Positions 1 to 6,278 are shown, numbered from the stretch's first letter. The stretch is DNA of 8,438 bases from Flavobacteriaceae bacterium (GCA_013214425.1 JABSPN010000118.1:1-8438), one strand, 5' to 3'. Numbers and translations are program-made. The notes: a model not told the origin generated them from the sequence alone.

Positions 1-180
1 TCGTTTGGCGGCTTCTCCATCCAATAACACAATTTGTGCTGTTGGAATTCTATTGACCTCTTTATTCACGCTGATTCTTTTGATTTGATAGACTTTGGAT
101 AACTCTGTTCCTTCTATCAAGATTTTAAACGTGATTAAATCTGGACTTTTAGATGTTTGTATGACTCCGCTATTGTTCAT
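1..180 (-). CDS. Afp8/Pvc8-type VgrG-like spike protein, N-terminal fragment
   Basis: This is the first 60 codons of a gene that runs off the left edge of the window. The visible part has a conserved pattern that I recognise from the N-terminus of eCIS VgrG/Rhs-type spike proteins: a short Ser/Thr lead, then YQIKRISVNKEVNRIP (about residues 37-52) followed by AQIVLLDGEAA. In the family, the protein trimerises into the central spike under the tube and carries the PAAR tip. The ATG directly abuts the stop codon of the LysM gene upstream (TAAATG, no gap), which suggests translational coupling. Family assignment rests on the N-terminal pattern and on its place directly after an Afp7-like gene, as in the Afp and PVC clusters. 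The C-terminal beta-helix is outside the window, so completeness cannot be judged. Confidence 0.8.
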   Translation of the reverse strand, partial: MNNSGVIQTSKSPDLITFKILIEGTELSKVYQIKRISVNKEVNRIPTAQIVLLDGEAAKR

Positions 181-867
181 TTATGATAGTTTAGATAGTG
201 GTGGAAATATTAATTCTTGACCTGGTTTAAGTTTTCTGAAATGGTTTAATTTATTGGCTTTCGCTACCTCTAAGTAATACTTAGAGTCTCCATAAATTCT
301 AAAAGCCATAAGTGGTAATCGATCTCCGGCTTTAACAATTCTATAGTGCGTTAAATCTGGAGATTGATTATTCTCTCTTGCTGCTCTTAAATCTTCATTG
401 ACACTTCCTTTTACCTTTAGTTTAGCAATTGCTCGTAAGGGTGTCCCATCTGGAGCGAATAGTTTGTATTCAATAGAAAGATCTACTAATGAACCTTTGA
501 AAAGTAAAGCTCCCCATCCTATTTGTAAATAGTAGGGTTTATGTTCTTCACCATTGTAATCATAAACAATATTCTTGAAGGTATCAATTTGATCAATTAT
601 TCCATCTGTTTTATTAGGATTACCATCTATGACCCCAGTACTGTCAAATAGTAAATCGATGCTCAACTCTTGAGGAGAGATACGGTTAAACTTAGGTTGT
701 GCTGCACTAGTACCTTGACCTTGTTCTTCCTCGTATTCTGGTTTATAGGCAATAACATATTTTTCAGGATTTAAAAGTGTCGTGAACTCACCATTGGCTA
801 CTTTAGACTGAAACTTATTGTCCTTGAAAGCTTTTATTACTAACTTTTTTAAGGCTCCGCTACTCAT
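181..867 (-). CDS. LysM-containing eCIS baseplate protein (Afp7/Pvc7-like)
   Basis: A 228-residue protein, probably the baseplate component that links tube and spike (Afp7/Pvc7, comparable to phage T4 gp53-type LysM proteins). The N-terminal part has the pattern LKKLVIKAF..., then FTTLLNPEKYVIAY (about 28-41), typical of this family, followed by a beta-rich core with ELSIDLLFDSTG near residues 67-78. The C-terminal 55 residues form a LysM-like module: HYRIVKAGDRLPLMAFRIYG, then YLEVAKANKLNHFRKLKPGQ, then LIFPP. No signal peptide or membrane segment is visible, which fits a structural subunit assembled in the cytoplasm, so the LysM fold is likely a protein-protein contact here and not a cell-wall anchor. 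The gene starts 6 bases after the small Afp6-like gene and ends exactly where the spike gene begins. The order tube, Afp6, Afp7, Afp8 matches known eCIS clusters, which raises confidence. Confidence 0.88.
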   Translation of the reverse strand: MSSGALKKLVIKAFKDNKFQSKVANGEFTTLLNPEKYVIAYKPEYEEEQGQGTSAAQPKFNRISPQELSIDLLFDSTGVIDGNPNKTDGIIDQIDTFKNIVYDYNGEEHKPYYLQIGWGALLFKGSLVDLSIEYKLFAPDGTPLRAIAKLKVKGSVNEDLRAARENNQSPDLTHYRIVKAGDRLPLMAFRIYGDSKYYLEVAKANKLNHFRKLKPGQELIFPPLSKLS

Positions 868-873
868 CTCTTA

Positions 874-1041
874 TTATCTTTCTTTTTGTTGCTTTAATAA
901 TTCCATTACTTCTTCTACGCATACAGCTACGATGTCTGATTTATCATCTGAAGAACCTGTTTCTTTGGTACTTTTCCCTGAGCTAGTTTTTGATTCATCT
1001 ACATTAATCTTGATGTAGAGTTCTTTAATTTCTATTGGCAT
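874..1041 (-). CDS. Small Afp6-like eCIS protein (DUF5908 type)
   Basis: A 55-residue reading frame fills the gap between the second tube gene and the LysM gene. I translated it directly: it begins MPIEIKELYIKINVDES and ends VEEVMELLKQQKER. The start PIEIKEL.IK is the hallmark I know from short DUF5908 proteins placed between tube and LysM genes in eCIS clusters (Afp6 position). The middle (about residues 16-37) is Ser/Thr/Lys/Asp-rich and probably disordered; the last 18 residues look like an amphipathic helix. The start codon lies 4 bases after the preceding stop, and the stop is 6 bases before the next start, so it fits the operon with no spare sequence. Its exact role is not established to my knowledge. 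The small size means automated annotation may miss it. Confidence 0.85.
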   Translation of the reverse strand: MPIEIKELYIKINVDESKTSSGKSTKETGSSDDKSDIVAVCVEEVMELLKQQKER

Positions 1042-1045
1042 AGCT

Positions 1046-1489
1046 TTATAATATTTTAAAGTAATGGTAAGTCAACTCAATCGTTTCGATTACTATTTTG
1101 TTCTCTTCAGCATTGAGATCTGCTACACTCCATTTCACAGGATAGGCATGTACTACATTCCACGTTTGTAGGGACTCATGTTTTTCATCGAGTAAGGTAA
1201 CTCTGATATCTACTGGTAGAATGTCAAAATCTTCTACTGCATTTCTCACCCATTCTATTACTCCTGAATCGACTAGCATTCCTCGTTTAAGTACCAGATT
1301 AGGATATTTTGTTCTTACTGGAATTTTATACTTGAATCTATTCTCTCCACCTTCAGCAATTTCTTCGGTTTCAAGGTCTACTGAAAGACCTGAAACCGAT
1401 TGAAATTGATTATCATTACTATTTGAATCAGGAACTTCTGAAAAATCAACAGTAAAGTGAAAGCCTACAGGCGGATAATATGCTGCCAT
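1046..1489 (-). CDS. eCIS inner tube protein, second paralogue (Afp5/Pvc5-like)
   Basis: A 147-residue tube protein of the T4 gp19-like family. Landmarks are PPVGFHFTVDF at residues 6-16, FQSVSGLSVDLETEEIAEGG near 29-48, a Lys-Tyr-Pro-Asn-LVLKRG segment near 62-71, and TLLDEKHESLQTW near 98-110, ending in the short YFKIL tail. These features are shared with the upstream paralogue, which has the same length and the same DEKHE..W block. In Afp and PVC, one tube paralogue forms most of the tube while another forms the first ring on the baseplate; being next to Afp6/Afp7/Afp8-like genes suggests this copy is the baseplate-proximal ring (inference). Its ATG overlaps the stop of the first tube gene by one base (TAATG), a sign of coupled translation. 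No export signal is seen, as expected for a particle released by lysis. Confidence 0.9.
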   Translation of the reverse strand: MAAYYPPVGFHFTVDFSEVPDSNSNDNQFQSVSGLSVDLETEEIAEGGENRFKYKIPVRTKYPNLVLKRGMLVDSGVIEWVRNAVEDFDILPVDIRVTLLDEKHESLQTWNVVHAYPVKWSVADLNAEENKIVIETIELTYHYFKIL

Positions 1490-1932
1490 TACAGGATATT
1501 TAATTTCTCGTGAACAAATTCAGCAGTTTCAATTGCGATTTCGTTTCCATCGGCTTTGAAATCAGTTGACTGAATTTTAGTAATGTATGCACGTTCAGCT
1601 TTCCAGCTAATTACAGGCTCATGCTTTTCATCAAGCATACTGATTGTAAGATCTCCTCTGTACTCTTCTTCTCCTTCTTGGAAGTATACCGTTTTGATCC
1701 ACTGATCATAAAACTGTTTGCTTTTATCTGCAAAAGTTCCTCTTTTGATTGTGATATTACTGTACTTAGAAAGTCCTGGTTGCTTTGTTTTATGGTATTC
1801 ATTATCTGCACCAGCTCTATATTCGATTACTTCTCTTTCGAAATCTAATCCAGATACTTCTGTACAATTAAATTCTGTATCTCCAAAATTCACTTTAAAA
1901 TGAAACTTTGGTAATGGATATAGTGTTGCCAT
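1489..1932 (-). CDS. eCIS inner tube protein, first paralogue (Afp1/Pvc1-like)
   Basis: A 147-residue tube protein of the gp19/Hcp-like fold family. It starts MATLYPLPKFHFKVNF and has the ring-forming pattern EVSGLDFEREVIEYRAG (residues 25-41), then SKYSNITIKRGTF near 55-67, SMLDEKHEPVISW near 98-110, and the C-terminal HEKLNIL. Stacked hexamers of this type form the channel that carries cargo. It follows the sheath gene by 41 bases with an A-rich leader before the ATG, and its stop overlaps the start of the second tube gene by one base. Directly following the sheath gene and coming first of the pair, it is the better candidate for the main tube subunit, but sequence alone does not prove which paralogue is abundant. 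The low-scoring reading frames overlapping it on both strands are shadows. Confidence 0.92.
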   Translation of the reverse strand: MATLYPLPKFHFKVNFGDTEFNCTEVSGLDFEREVIEYRAGADNEYHKTKQPGLSKYSNITIKRGTFADKSKQFYDQWIKTVYFQEGEEEYRGDLTISMLDEKHEPVISWKAERAYITKIQSTDFKADGNEIAIETAEFVHEKLNIL

Positions 1933-1973
1933 GATTTATATATTTTTTTAAGTTATTTATTGATTTAATTTAA

Positions 1974-4109
1974 TTATGCTTCTTGCATTTTGTGAGAGAA
2001 CTTTAAGATGATGAATTCAGCCGGTCTTACTACTGCCATACCGATTTCAATAATCATGTTTCCTTCTAAAATGTCTTGTGCAGTCATGGTTTCACCTAAT
2101 CCTACACTTACATAAAATGCTTTATCTGGTGTTGGTCCAGCTAATGCTCCTGCTCTCCACTGAGCTGTCAAGAAGTTATCGATCATCGCTTTCACTCTAA
2201 CCCAAGTATTCTTATCGTTTGGTTCGAATACGAATTGCTCTGTAGCTTTCTTGATTGATTCTTCAGCCATGTTAAAGAAACGTCTTACCGATACATAACG
2301 CCATTCGTTATCGTTACCTGCTAGGGTTCTTGCTCCCCAAACTAAATTTCCTTTTCCTACAAAAGCTCTAATTGCATTGATAGACTTACCAGCAACTGTA
2401 TCAACATTAAGGTCTTGTTGATCATCATGAGATACTTGTACAGTTGGCTCTATAACGTAGCTTAAACCTACATTAGCTGGTGCCTTCCATACTCCTCTAT
2501 CTGAATCTACTCTAGCATAAATTCCTGCCATTGCACTACTTGGTGGCAACTCTAATGGTAAATTCCCTATCTCTGTTAAAATTTGATTATAAGCCTCATT
2601 ATCTGAAACCTCTAGAGAAGCTAAGCTTCTTCCATGTAGTTCGCCATTATTTGAATCTAAAGCAATGTTTTGGGCTCCTGCAGCAGCTTCATCAAGAATA
2701 GCCGCTTTTAATGTATCCCAAGTCGTCTCAATCGTATCAAAAATAGTTACATCTGTCTTAGCTATTGGTGTAATTTCAGCAGGCGCAACGGATGTCATTG
2801 TGATCGTAATCAATTTATTGATCTCGTTCACAATGTTTGACGTATTGTTCGCAATGACATTCGCTACTTTAGTAGGGTTTGCCTCATCAATAAACTTCTT
2901 AAGATTTGTTGTTAACTTGGTTAGTTCTGCAAATACAGCATCTACTTTATCTGCATCTTCAAATAACGCATTAAATGTCCCTAATTTGGTTTGGATATCT
3001 GTTACATCAGCTGCAGCAGCTAATTCATCTTCTAAAGCAGCAATAGCAGCATTAGCCTCAACATTAATAGCATCTTTAATGTCAATTAAAGCGCTTATAT
3101 CTGCTAATAAAGCGGTTAAATTTGTATGTAATGTTAAAGGTCTCGGTGAATCAAAATTTTGAGAGGCTCCACCTCTTTCATCGATGTTAATTCCTGTACC
3201 AATACTATATAAGAAGTTAGCAACATCAGCTAATGACCCTGCTAGATCTGTTGCTCCAGAAGCATCGGTAATGGCTGTTACTGCAGTAGCAATATCTACA
3301 GCTTCAACATTATCTGTGATCACTACTTGAGCTAAAGGGTTTCCTTCATTAACATGTGTTATTACTACATCCTCATTATTAAACTGGTAGTTTAGAATTG
3401 TTTTTACCCAAGGGTAATATGCTGCTCCATATTTCAGATAATCTTTCTCCAAACTAATTCCATTTCGTAATGCATCAATATTAGGATCTGTTGGACTATC
3501 TGCATCGTAAGTACGTGTATCGATAATTGTAAATCTATCTTGTAATTTTTTACACTGTCCCAATGCTTCGCCATATAACGTATAAAATGCATCATCAGTA
3601 CTCAATGCAGTAGCGTCAGGAAAAACAATTAAAGTAACTTCATCTACTTTTTCTATTTCTGTTAATCCTGTCATGAAATCATTAGAATTGTTAATTGAAG
3701 TAACTTGAGTATCATCTGTATCTAAATTTGTACCATATCTTCCAACAGAAACAACATAACATGGCCCTCCTCCATTTGCAAAATATAATTGCATTGAGTA
3801 ATACATATTAAAAGGCTCTCTATCTGATGGCTGATCTACTACAATTGAACGATTAGTCACATCATCTACTACAGTATCTGTAACAGTAACATTAATGGTA
3901 GTTTCTGGTTTAGCCGTTCCAAAGTACGTTTCGTATTCTAACATAGAAGTGATACGAGTAGGTACTCCCTTTAAATCTCCCTTAATCTTATTGGTTGCCA
4001 TTTCAGTATAACCAATAAAAGCTGGAATTGCTGTTTCAACTTGAGCTACCGAAGGGGGAAACTTCACAATCTCCTCTACGTAAACTCCTGGTGTTTTGTA
4101 CGCTGTCAT
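1974..4109 (-). CDS. Contractile tail sheath protein with a large internal insertion
   Basis: A 711-residue sheath subunit. The N-terminus MTAYKTPGVYVEEI, then FPPSVAQVETAIPAFIGYTE, is the classic eCIS/phage sheath start. The family core continues with NGGGPCYVVSVG (residues 112-123) and ALGQCKKLQDRFTIID (182-197), up to YYPWVKTIL (231-239). It resumes with LPPSSAMAGIYARVDSDRG (521-539), WKAPAN (541-546), the block WRYVSVRRFFNMAEESI near 603-619, and the C-terminal inter-subunit domain ending RPAEFIILKFSHKMQEA. Between about residues 245 and 520 lies a Ala- and Asp-rich, largely helical stretch that ordinary sheaths lack; eCIS sheaths are usually about 350-500 residues. Contraction of this sheath drives the tube into the target. 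It appears to be the only sheath gene in the window, whereas Afp has three. The gene follows the unrecognised 352-residue gene by 23 bases. Core assignment is very sure; the role of the insertion is unknown. Confidence 0.96.
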   Translation of the reverse strand: MTAYKTPGVYVEEIVKFPPSVAQVETAIPAFIGYTEMATNKIKGDLKGVPTRITSMLEYETYFGTAKPETTINVTVTDTVVDDVTNRSIVVDQPSDREPFNMYYSMQLYFANGGGPCYVVSVGRYGTNLDTDDTQVTSINNSNDFMTGLTEIEKVDEVTLIVFPDATALSTDDAFYTLYGEALGQCKKLQDRFTIIDTRTYDADSPTDPNIDALRNGISLEKDYLKYGAAYYPWVKTILNYQFNNEDVVITHVNEGNPLAQVVITDNVEAVDIATAVTAITDASGATDLAGSLADVANFLYSIGTGINIDERGGASQNFDSPRPLTLHTNLTALLADISALIDIKDAINVEANAAIAALEDELAAAADVTDIQTKLGTFNALFEDADKVDAVFAELTKLTTNLKKFIDEANPTKVANVIANNTSNIVNEINKLITITMTSVAPAEITPIAKTDVTIFDTIETTWDTLKAAILDEAAAGAQNIALDSNNGELHGRSLASLEVSDNEAYNQILTEIGNLPLELPPSSAMAGIYARVDSDRGVWKAPANVGLSYVIEPTVQVSHDDQQDLNVDTVAGKSINAIRAFVGKGNLVWGARTLAGNDNEWRYVSVRRFFNMAEESIKKATEQFVFEPNDKNTWVRVKAMIDNFLTAQWRAGALAGPTPDKAFYVSVGLGETMTAQDILEGNMIIEIGMAVVRPAEFIILKFSHKMQEA
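2550..3377 (-). other. Insertion domain within the sheath gene (about residues 245-520)
   Basis: This part of the sheath gene separates the conserved YYPWVKTIL and LPPSSAMAGIYA motifs, which are close to each other in compact sheath proteins. Its first part (about 245-330) is mixed, with VVITHVNEGNPLAQVVIT and a Gly-rich turn near 311-315. The centre (about 331-435) is Ala/Leu/Asp/Lys-rich with long heptad-like runs, suggesting helices or a coiled coil. The last part (about 436-510) has TMTSVAPAEITPI and another helical stretch. No cysteine is visible in it. By position it would be expected on the outer face of the sheath, where phage sheaths also carry extra domains. The limits are approximate and set by eye. 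Confidence 0.7.
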
Positions 4110-4132
4110 AATTTAAATGTTTAATTTTTGTG

Positions 4133-5191
4133 TTAAATGAATATTTCTGAATAAAAATCTCCCCCCTCCTCTTTTATCATATCGACCGTTGGATTCGGGA
4201 ATGTATAATCGTCTGGACTACCACCCGGAGGTAGATCGAGTCCTGCATTGTTAAAATCTGAATTAGTTATTTCTATAAACCCATTTCTAGACAACCACTT
4301 CTTATTTTTTGTTGTGAGCGTGGCATCATCAGACAAGCTGATGTATCTCCAAAATGATTTTTGATTTTTAAAGCTGATTGTAAAATCTGGCGTCTCTTCT
4401 AAGGCATATCTATCCTCATTGTCTATTTCAAGTAAATCGTAATCTCCATCAAGGTGATTTCCTTTAATAGTCAAACGGATATACCCCACTATTTTCTTTT
4501 TCTTTCTACTTGCTATCACTCCATTTAGCAGCGCTTCAATTTGATCATCTTTTTCACCGCTGGTCAATGATTCATCTGCTTCGATTAAACGGATACTATT
4601 GGTAATAGAAAATTGATCATTTGTTGTTAGAAATGCCACATCTTCTTCAGCGATACTTCTAATCAACTCTCTTGAAGCAGCACCCCTAGCTAAAAAGCTG
4701 TTATCGACAACTCCTCCATCATTTTCAAACAAGTTCTCAAAGGAATTTGCCTGTCCAGAAGGTTCTATATTGGTAAACAAGTGAATCCTGAATTGTTCCT
4801 CGTCTTTATACGCATTAGAAAACTGAGTGTAGTTATAGAAATAAGGATCTGTAGCTTGTAACTCAAAAGTAAAGGTTAGTTCATCCTGAGGAGTAATAAT
4901 TGGAACGTATTTAGTATCTCCTGAAACATCAGTTTCCAATGTACTTATCAGTACTCTAAACCCTTGACTATGCGCACGCATAATGATCCGGTAATTCTTA
5001 AAATGTTGTTGAGTTGCCTTTGTTGGAATTACTCTGATATAGTCTGAAAACTTAAAGTTCTCTAATGCAGTTTCTTTATCTTCATCACTCATCTCATCGT
5101 CACTATTATTTACTGGCAAAAACTTCTCTTCTCCACTATCGAGGAAATACCCATGATGAATGTTAATATTGAATAATGCTTTATAAAACAT
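4133..5191 (-). CDS. Unrecognised eCIS operon protein, possible cap-adaptor or tail-tip component
   Basis: A 352-residue protein I cannot assign to a named family. It has no signal peptide, membrane segment or cysteine that I can see. The N-terminus MFYKALFNINIHHGYFLD is followed by an acidic stretch (about 29-45), a beta-rich part (50-145) with LTFTFELQATDPYFYNYTQF, an acidic/polar helical middle (150-225), a lysine cluster RKKKK (229-233), then beta-rich KSFWRYISLSDDATL (278-292) and a C-terminal tail with LPPGGSP and PNPTVDMIKEEGG, ending YSEIFI. It starts 1 base after the terminator gene stops and ends 23 bases before the sheath gene. This suggests a structural partner of the terminator or sheath. 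A cap-adaptor layer has been described in the eCIS of the marine Bacteroidota genus Algoriphagus; whether this is an equivalent is inference. It does not look like a toxin. Confidence 0.85.
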   Translation of the reverse strand: MFYKALFNINIHHGYFLDSGEEKFLPVNNSDDEMSDEDKETALENFKFSDYIRVIPTKATQQHFKNYRIIMRAHSQGFRVLISTLETDVSGDTKYVPIITPQDELTFTFELQATDPYFYNYTQFSNAYKDEEQFRIHLFTNIEPSGQANSFENLFENDGGVVDNSFLARGAASRELIRSIAEEDVAFLTTNDQFSITNSIRLIEADESLTSGEKDDQIEALLNGVIASRKKKKIVGYIRLTIKGNHLDGDYDLLEIDNEDRYALEETPDFTISFKNQKSFWRYISLSDDATLTTKNKKWLSRNGFIEITNSDFNNAGLDLPPGGSPDDYTFPNPTVDMIKEEGGDFYSEIFI

Positions 5192-5192
5192 A

Positions 5193-5771
5193 TTATTGAT
5201 TGTTTAATCCACTGTTTAATCCGGTGATTACTGTTCCCTTTTCCAAAATCAAGTCTCGCTCTATTTCCAGCAAGGTTACTTTGTATAATGCCGATGGATA
5301 CTGCTTACCTCCTAGTGTTCCCCATATGAAATTCATCTCTTCGAAACTCGGTGTATAGAGGTCTACAATAAACTTGAAGTTAGTCAGGTTTTCCATACCT
5401 TCTTCATCTCTATTATAGATTGTATTGTCTTGTGTAAACACCTTTTTCCCCTGAAAAAATTCCAATACTTTTGAAATCCCCTTTAATGCTTCAGTATAGG
5501 TTGTATTTGTCCCTGAAAAAAGAATGAATATGTTTAAATTTAGCTTTGGATTTTTATAGGTTACCTCTGTACCATTAATATGATAGTTAGGCTGGTTTTT
5601 TAAGGTAAATTCTTCCTTTAAATTAAGCAAAGACAATACAATATCTGGAGTTGTATTTGGGTTATCTCCAGTTTCAGAATCGATTGTAGCAATATTTTCT
5701 AAGGAAACAGGGCTTCCTTCAAAGTAACTGTTCACCTCTTCGGTGATTACTTGTAAGACTTCAAAAATCAT
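5193..5771 (-). CDS. DUF4255 protein, Afp16/Pvc16-like tube and sheath terminator
   Basis: A 192-residue protein of the DUF4255 type. The family pattern is clear: an N-terminal helix MIFEVLQVITEEVNSYF, a beta-rich TPDIVLSLLNLKEE (residues 41-54), LNLNIFILFSG (77-87) followed by YTEALKGISKVLEFFQ (92-107), then the signature FIWGTLGGKQYPSALYKV (148-165) and TLLEIERDL. In Afp and PVC, Afp16/Pvc16 forms a hexameric cap that ends tube growth and locks the last sheath ring, so it helps set particle length. It is the first gene of the visible operon, whereas in Afp and PVC it is the last. The start at 5771 is preceded by an AT-rich leader (GAATTTATACCC) with no Shine-Dalgarno motif, as usual in Bacteroidota. 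It is followed after one base by the 352-residue gene. Confidence 0.92.
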   Translation of the reverse strand: MIFEVLQVITEEVNSYFEGSPVSLENIATIDSETGDNPNTTPDIVLSLLNLKEEFTLKNQPNYHINGTEVTYKNPKLNLNIFILFSGTNTTYTEALKGISKVLEFFQGKKVFTQDNTIYNRDEEGMENLTNFKFIVDLYTPSFEEMNFIWGTLGGKQYPSALYKVTLLEIERDLILEKGTVITGLNSGLNNQ

Positions 5772-5810
5772 GGGTATAAATTCTATGTGAAACGTTGACT
5801 TAACGGGTCG

Positions 5811-5834
5811 GGTAAACTTACCAACAAGATTACC
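5811..5834. promoter_or_regulatory. GGTAA/TTACC inverted and direct repeat before the operon start
   Basis: The 12 bases at 5811-5822 are an inverted repeat, GGTAA and TTACC around a 2-base centre, and a further TTACC lies at 5830-5834, so the motif occurs three times in 24 bases. It ends about 40 bases upstream of the start codon of the terminator gene, on the leader side. It could be an operator or a small RNA fold in the leader. The arms are short, so chance is possible. Confidence 0.25.
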
Positions 5835-5913
5835 TGTTATGTTTAATAGAATTTAAGGTGAAAAAAAAGTCAAAAAGAGAAATAAATTTTTCATAATTAG
5901 TTAATGTTTTTAC

Positions 5914-5950
5914 TGGTTAGTTTATAATTTGATTGGTTTAGTTGGTTATA
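5914..5950. repeat. Imperfect direct repeats TGGTTAGT / TGGTTTAGT / TTGGTTATA
   Basis: TGGTTAGT at 5914-5921 and TGGTTTAGT at 5934-5942 are spaced 20 bases apart start to start, about two helical turns, and a third related TTGGTTATA follows at 5942-5950. The first and the third also share a following TATAA-like end. Such phased repeats in the upstream region of an operon could bind a regulator as a repeated site, but the region is AT-rich and the copies are short and imperfect. Confidence 0.3.
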
Positions 5951-5960
5951 AATCTTAAGT

Positions 5961-5968
5961 CAAAAATA
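5961..5968 (-). promoter_or_regulatory. Possible -7 box for the eCIS operon
   Basis: Read on the minus strand this is TATTTTTG, an exact match to the Bacteroidota -7 consensus TAnnTTTG, and it is the only exact minus-strand match I found between 5772 and 6105. It would give a leader of roughly 180 bases before the operon start. No TTG is found at the expected -33 distance, so the match is weak and the real operon promoter may be elsewhere or may need an activator. Confidence 0.22.
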
Positions 5969-6007
5969 ACAGCATATTGCTTACTTTGTTTTAATGTTTT
6001 GTTAGAC

Positions 6008-6021
6008 TTTTCATATGAAAA
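6008..6021. promoter_or_regulatory. Perfect 14-base palindrome TTTTCATATGAAAA
   Basis: The sequence equals its own reverse complement over all 14 bases and sits near the middle of the divergent intergenic region, about 240 bases from the operon start and 285 bases from the rightward gene. A dimeric helix-turn-helix regulator could bind such a site. No second copy was seen in the window. Confidence 0.4.
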
Positions 6022-6104
6022 TGTTAATTAAAATAACTGGCTGTTATTAACTGTATGTAAATTTACTAAATGATTCATTTCTCAAGTAAGTATTATCACC
6101 TAAA

Positions 6105-6127
6105 ATTAGGGTGAAAAAAACCCTAAT
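6105..6127. repeat. Inverted repeat ATTAGGG / CCCTAAT (first hairpin)
   Basis: A 7-base perfect stem (ATTAGGG at 6105-6111 with CCCTAAT at 6121-6127) encloses a 9-base A-rich loop. The left arm, extended to TTAGGGTG (6106-6113), can instead pair over 8 bases with CACCCTAA at 6142-6149, so this element competes with the next hairpin. Not followed by a run of T on the plus strand. Confidence 0.5.
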
Positions 6128-6137
6128 AATTTAAGTA

Positions 6138-6163
6138 AAAACACCCTAAAAAAAGGGTGTTTT
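6138..6163. terminator. Strong hairpin, terminator-like in both directions
   Basis: A perfect 10-base stem (AAAACACCCT at 6138-6147, AGGGTGTTTT at 6154-6163) encloses a loop of six A. Read on either strand, the second arm ends in at least four T, as in an intrinsic terminator. It lies between two divergently transcribed genes, where no gene ends, so its job is unclear: it may insulate the two promoters, act as an attenuator if the operon start site lies to its right, or end a small RNA. An adjacent ACCCTT (6165-6170) can also pair with AAGGGT inside the right arm. Confidence 0.5.
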
Positions 6164-6247
6164 AACCCTTGACTTTTTCAATTTAATTTTTAAATAATAA
6201 TCAAAAAAAACACTTCCCAGTATAAACACCTGATTTTAAGTTAATAA

Positions 6248-6278
6248 TTGATCCGTAATTTCTGATCACTTATATTTG
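6248..6278 (+). promoter_or_regulatory. Bacteroidota-type promoter for the membrane-protein gene
   Basis: TTG at 6248-6250 is followed after 20 bases by TATATTTG at 6271-6278, an exact match to the consensus TAnnTTTG with spacing in the range reported for Flavobacterium and Bacteroides promoters. Transcription would start close to 6285, leaving a leader of about 20 bases before the start codon at 6306. Confidence 0.65.

Noticed and set aside
818..1018. A 66-codon plus-strand frame across the Afp6/LysM junction
   Set aside because: It overlaps two well-supported genes on the opposite strand and resembles no family.
2665..3162. A 165-codon open frame on the plus strand inside the sheath gene
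   Set aside because: It lies antisense to the Ala-rich insertion of the sheath; few stop codons arise opposite such codons. The protein is Ala/Ser/Val-rich with no recognisable domain, and no promoter or leader is seen.
1..5771. Contractile prophage or type VI secretion system
   Set aside because: No head, packaging, integrase or lysis genes and no TssJLM-type membrane genes are visible; a DUF4255 terminator with Afp6/Afp7/Afp8-like order points to an eCIS. The left part of the locus is not visible, so this is not absolute.
6105..6170. Telomere-like or CRISPR-like repeat array because of the TTAGGG/CCCTAA motifs
   Set aside because: There are only a few copies, in both orientations, without constant repeat length or spacers; hairpin arms explain them better.
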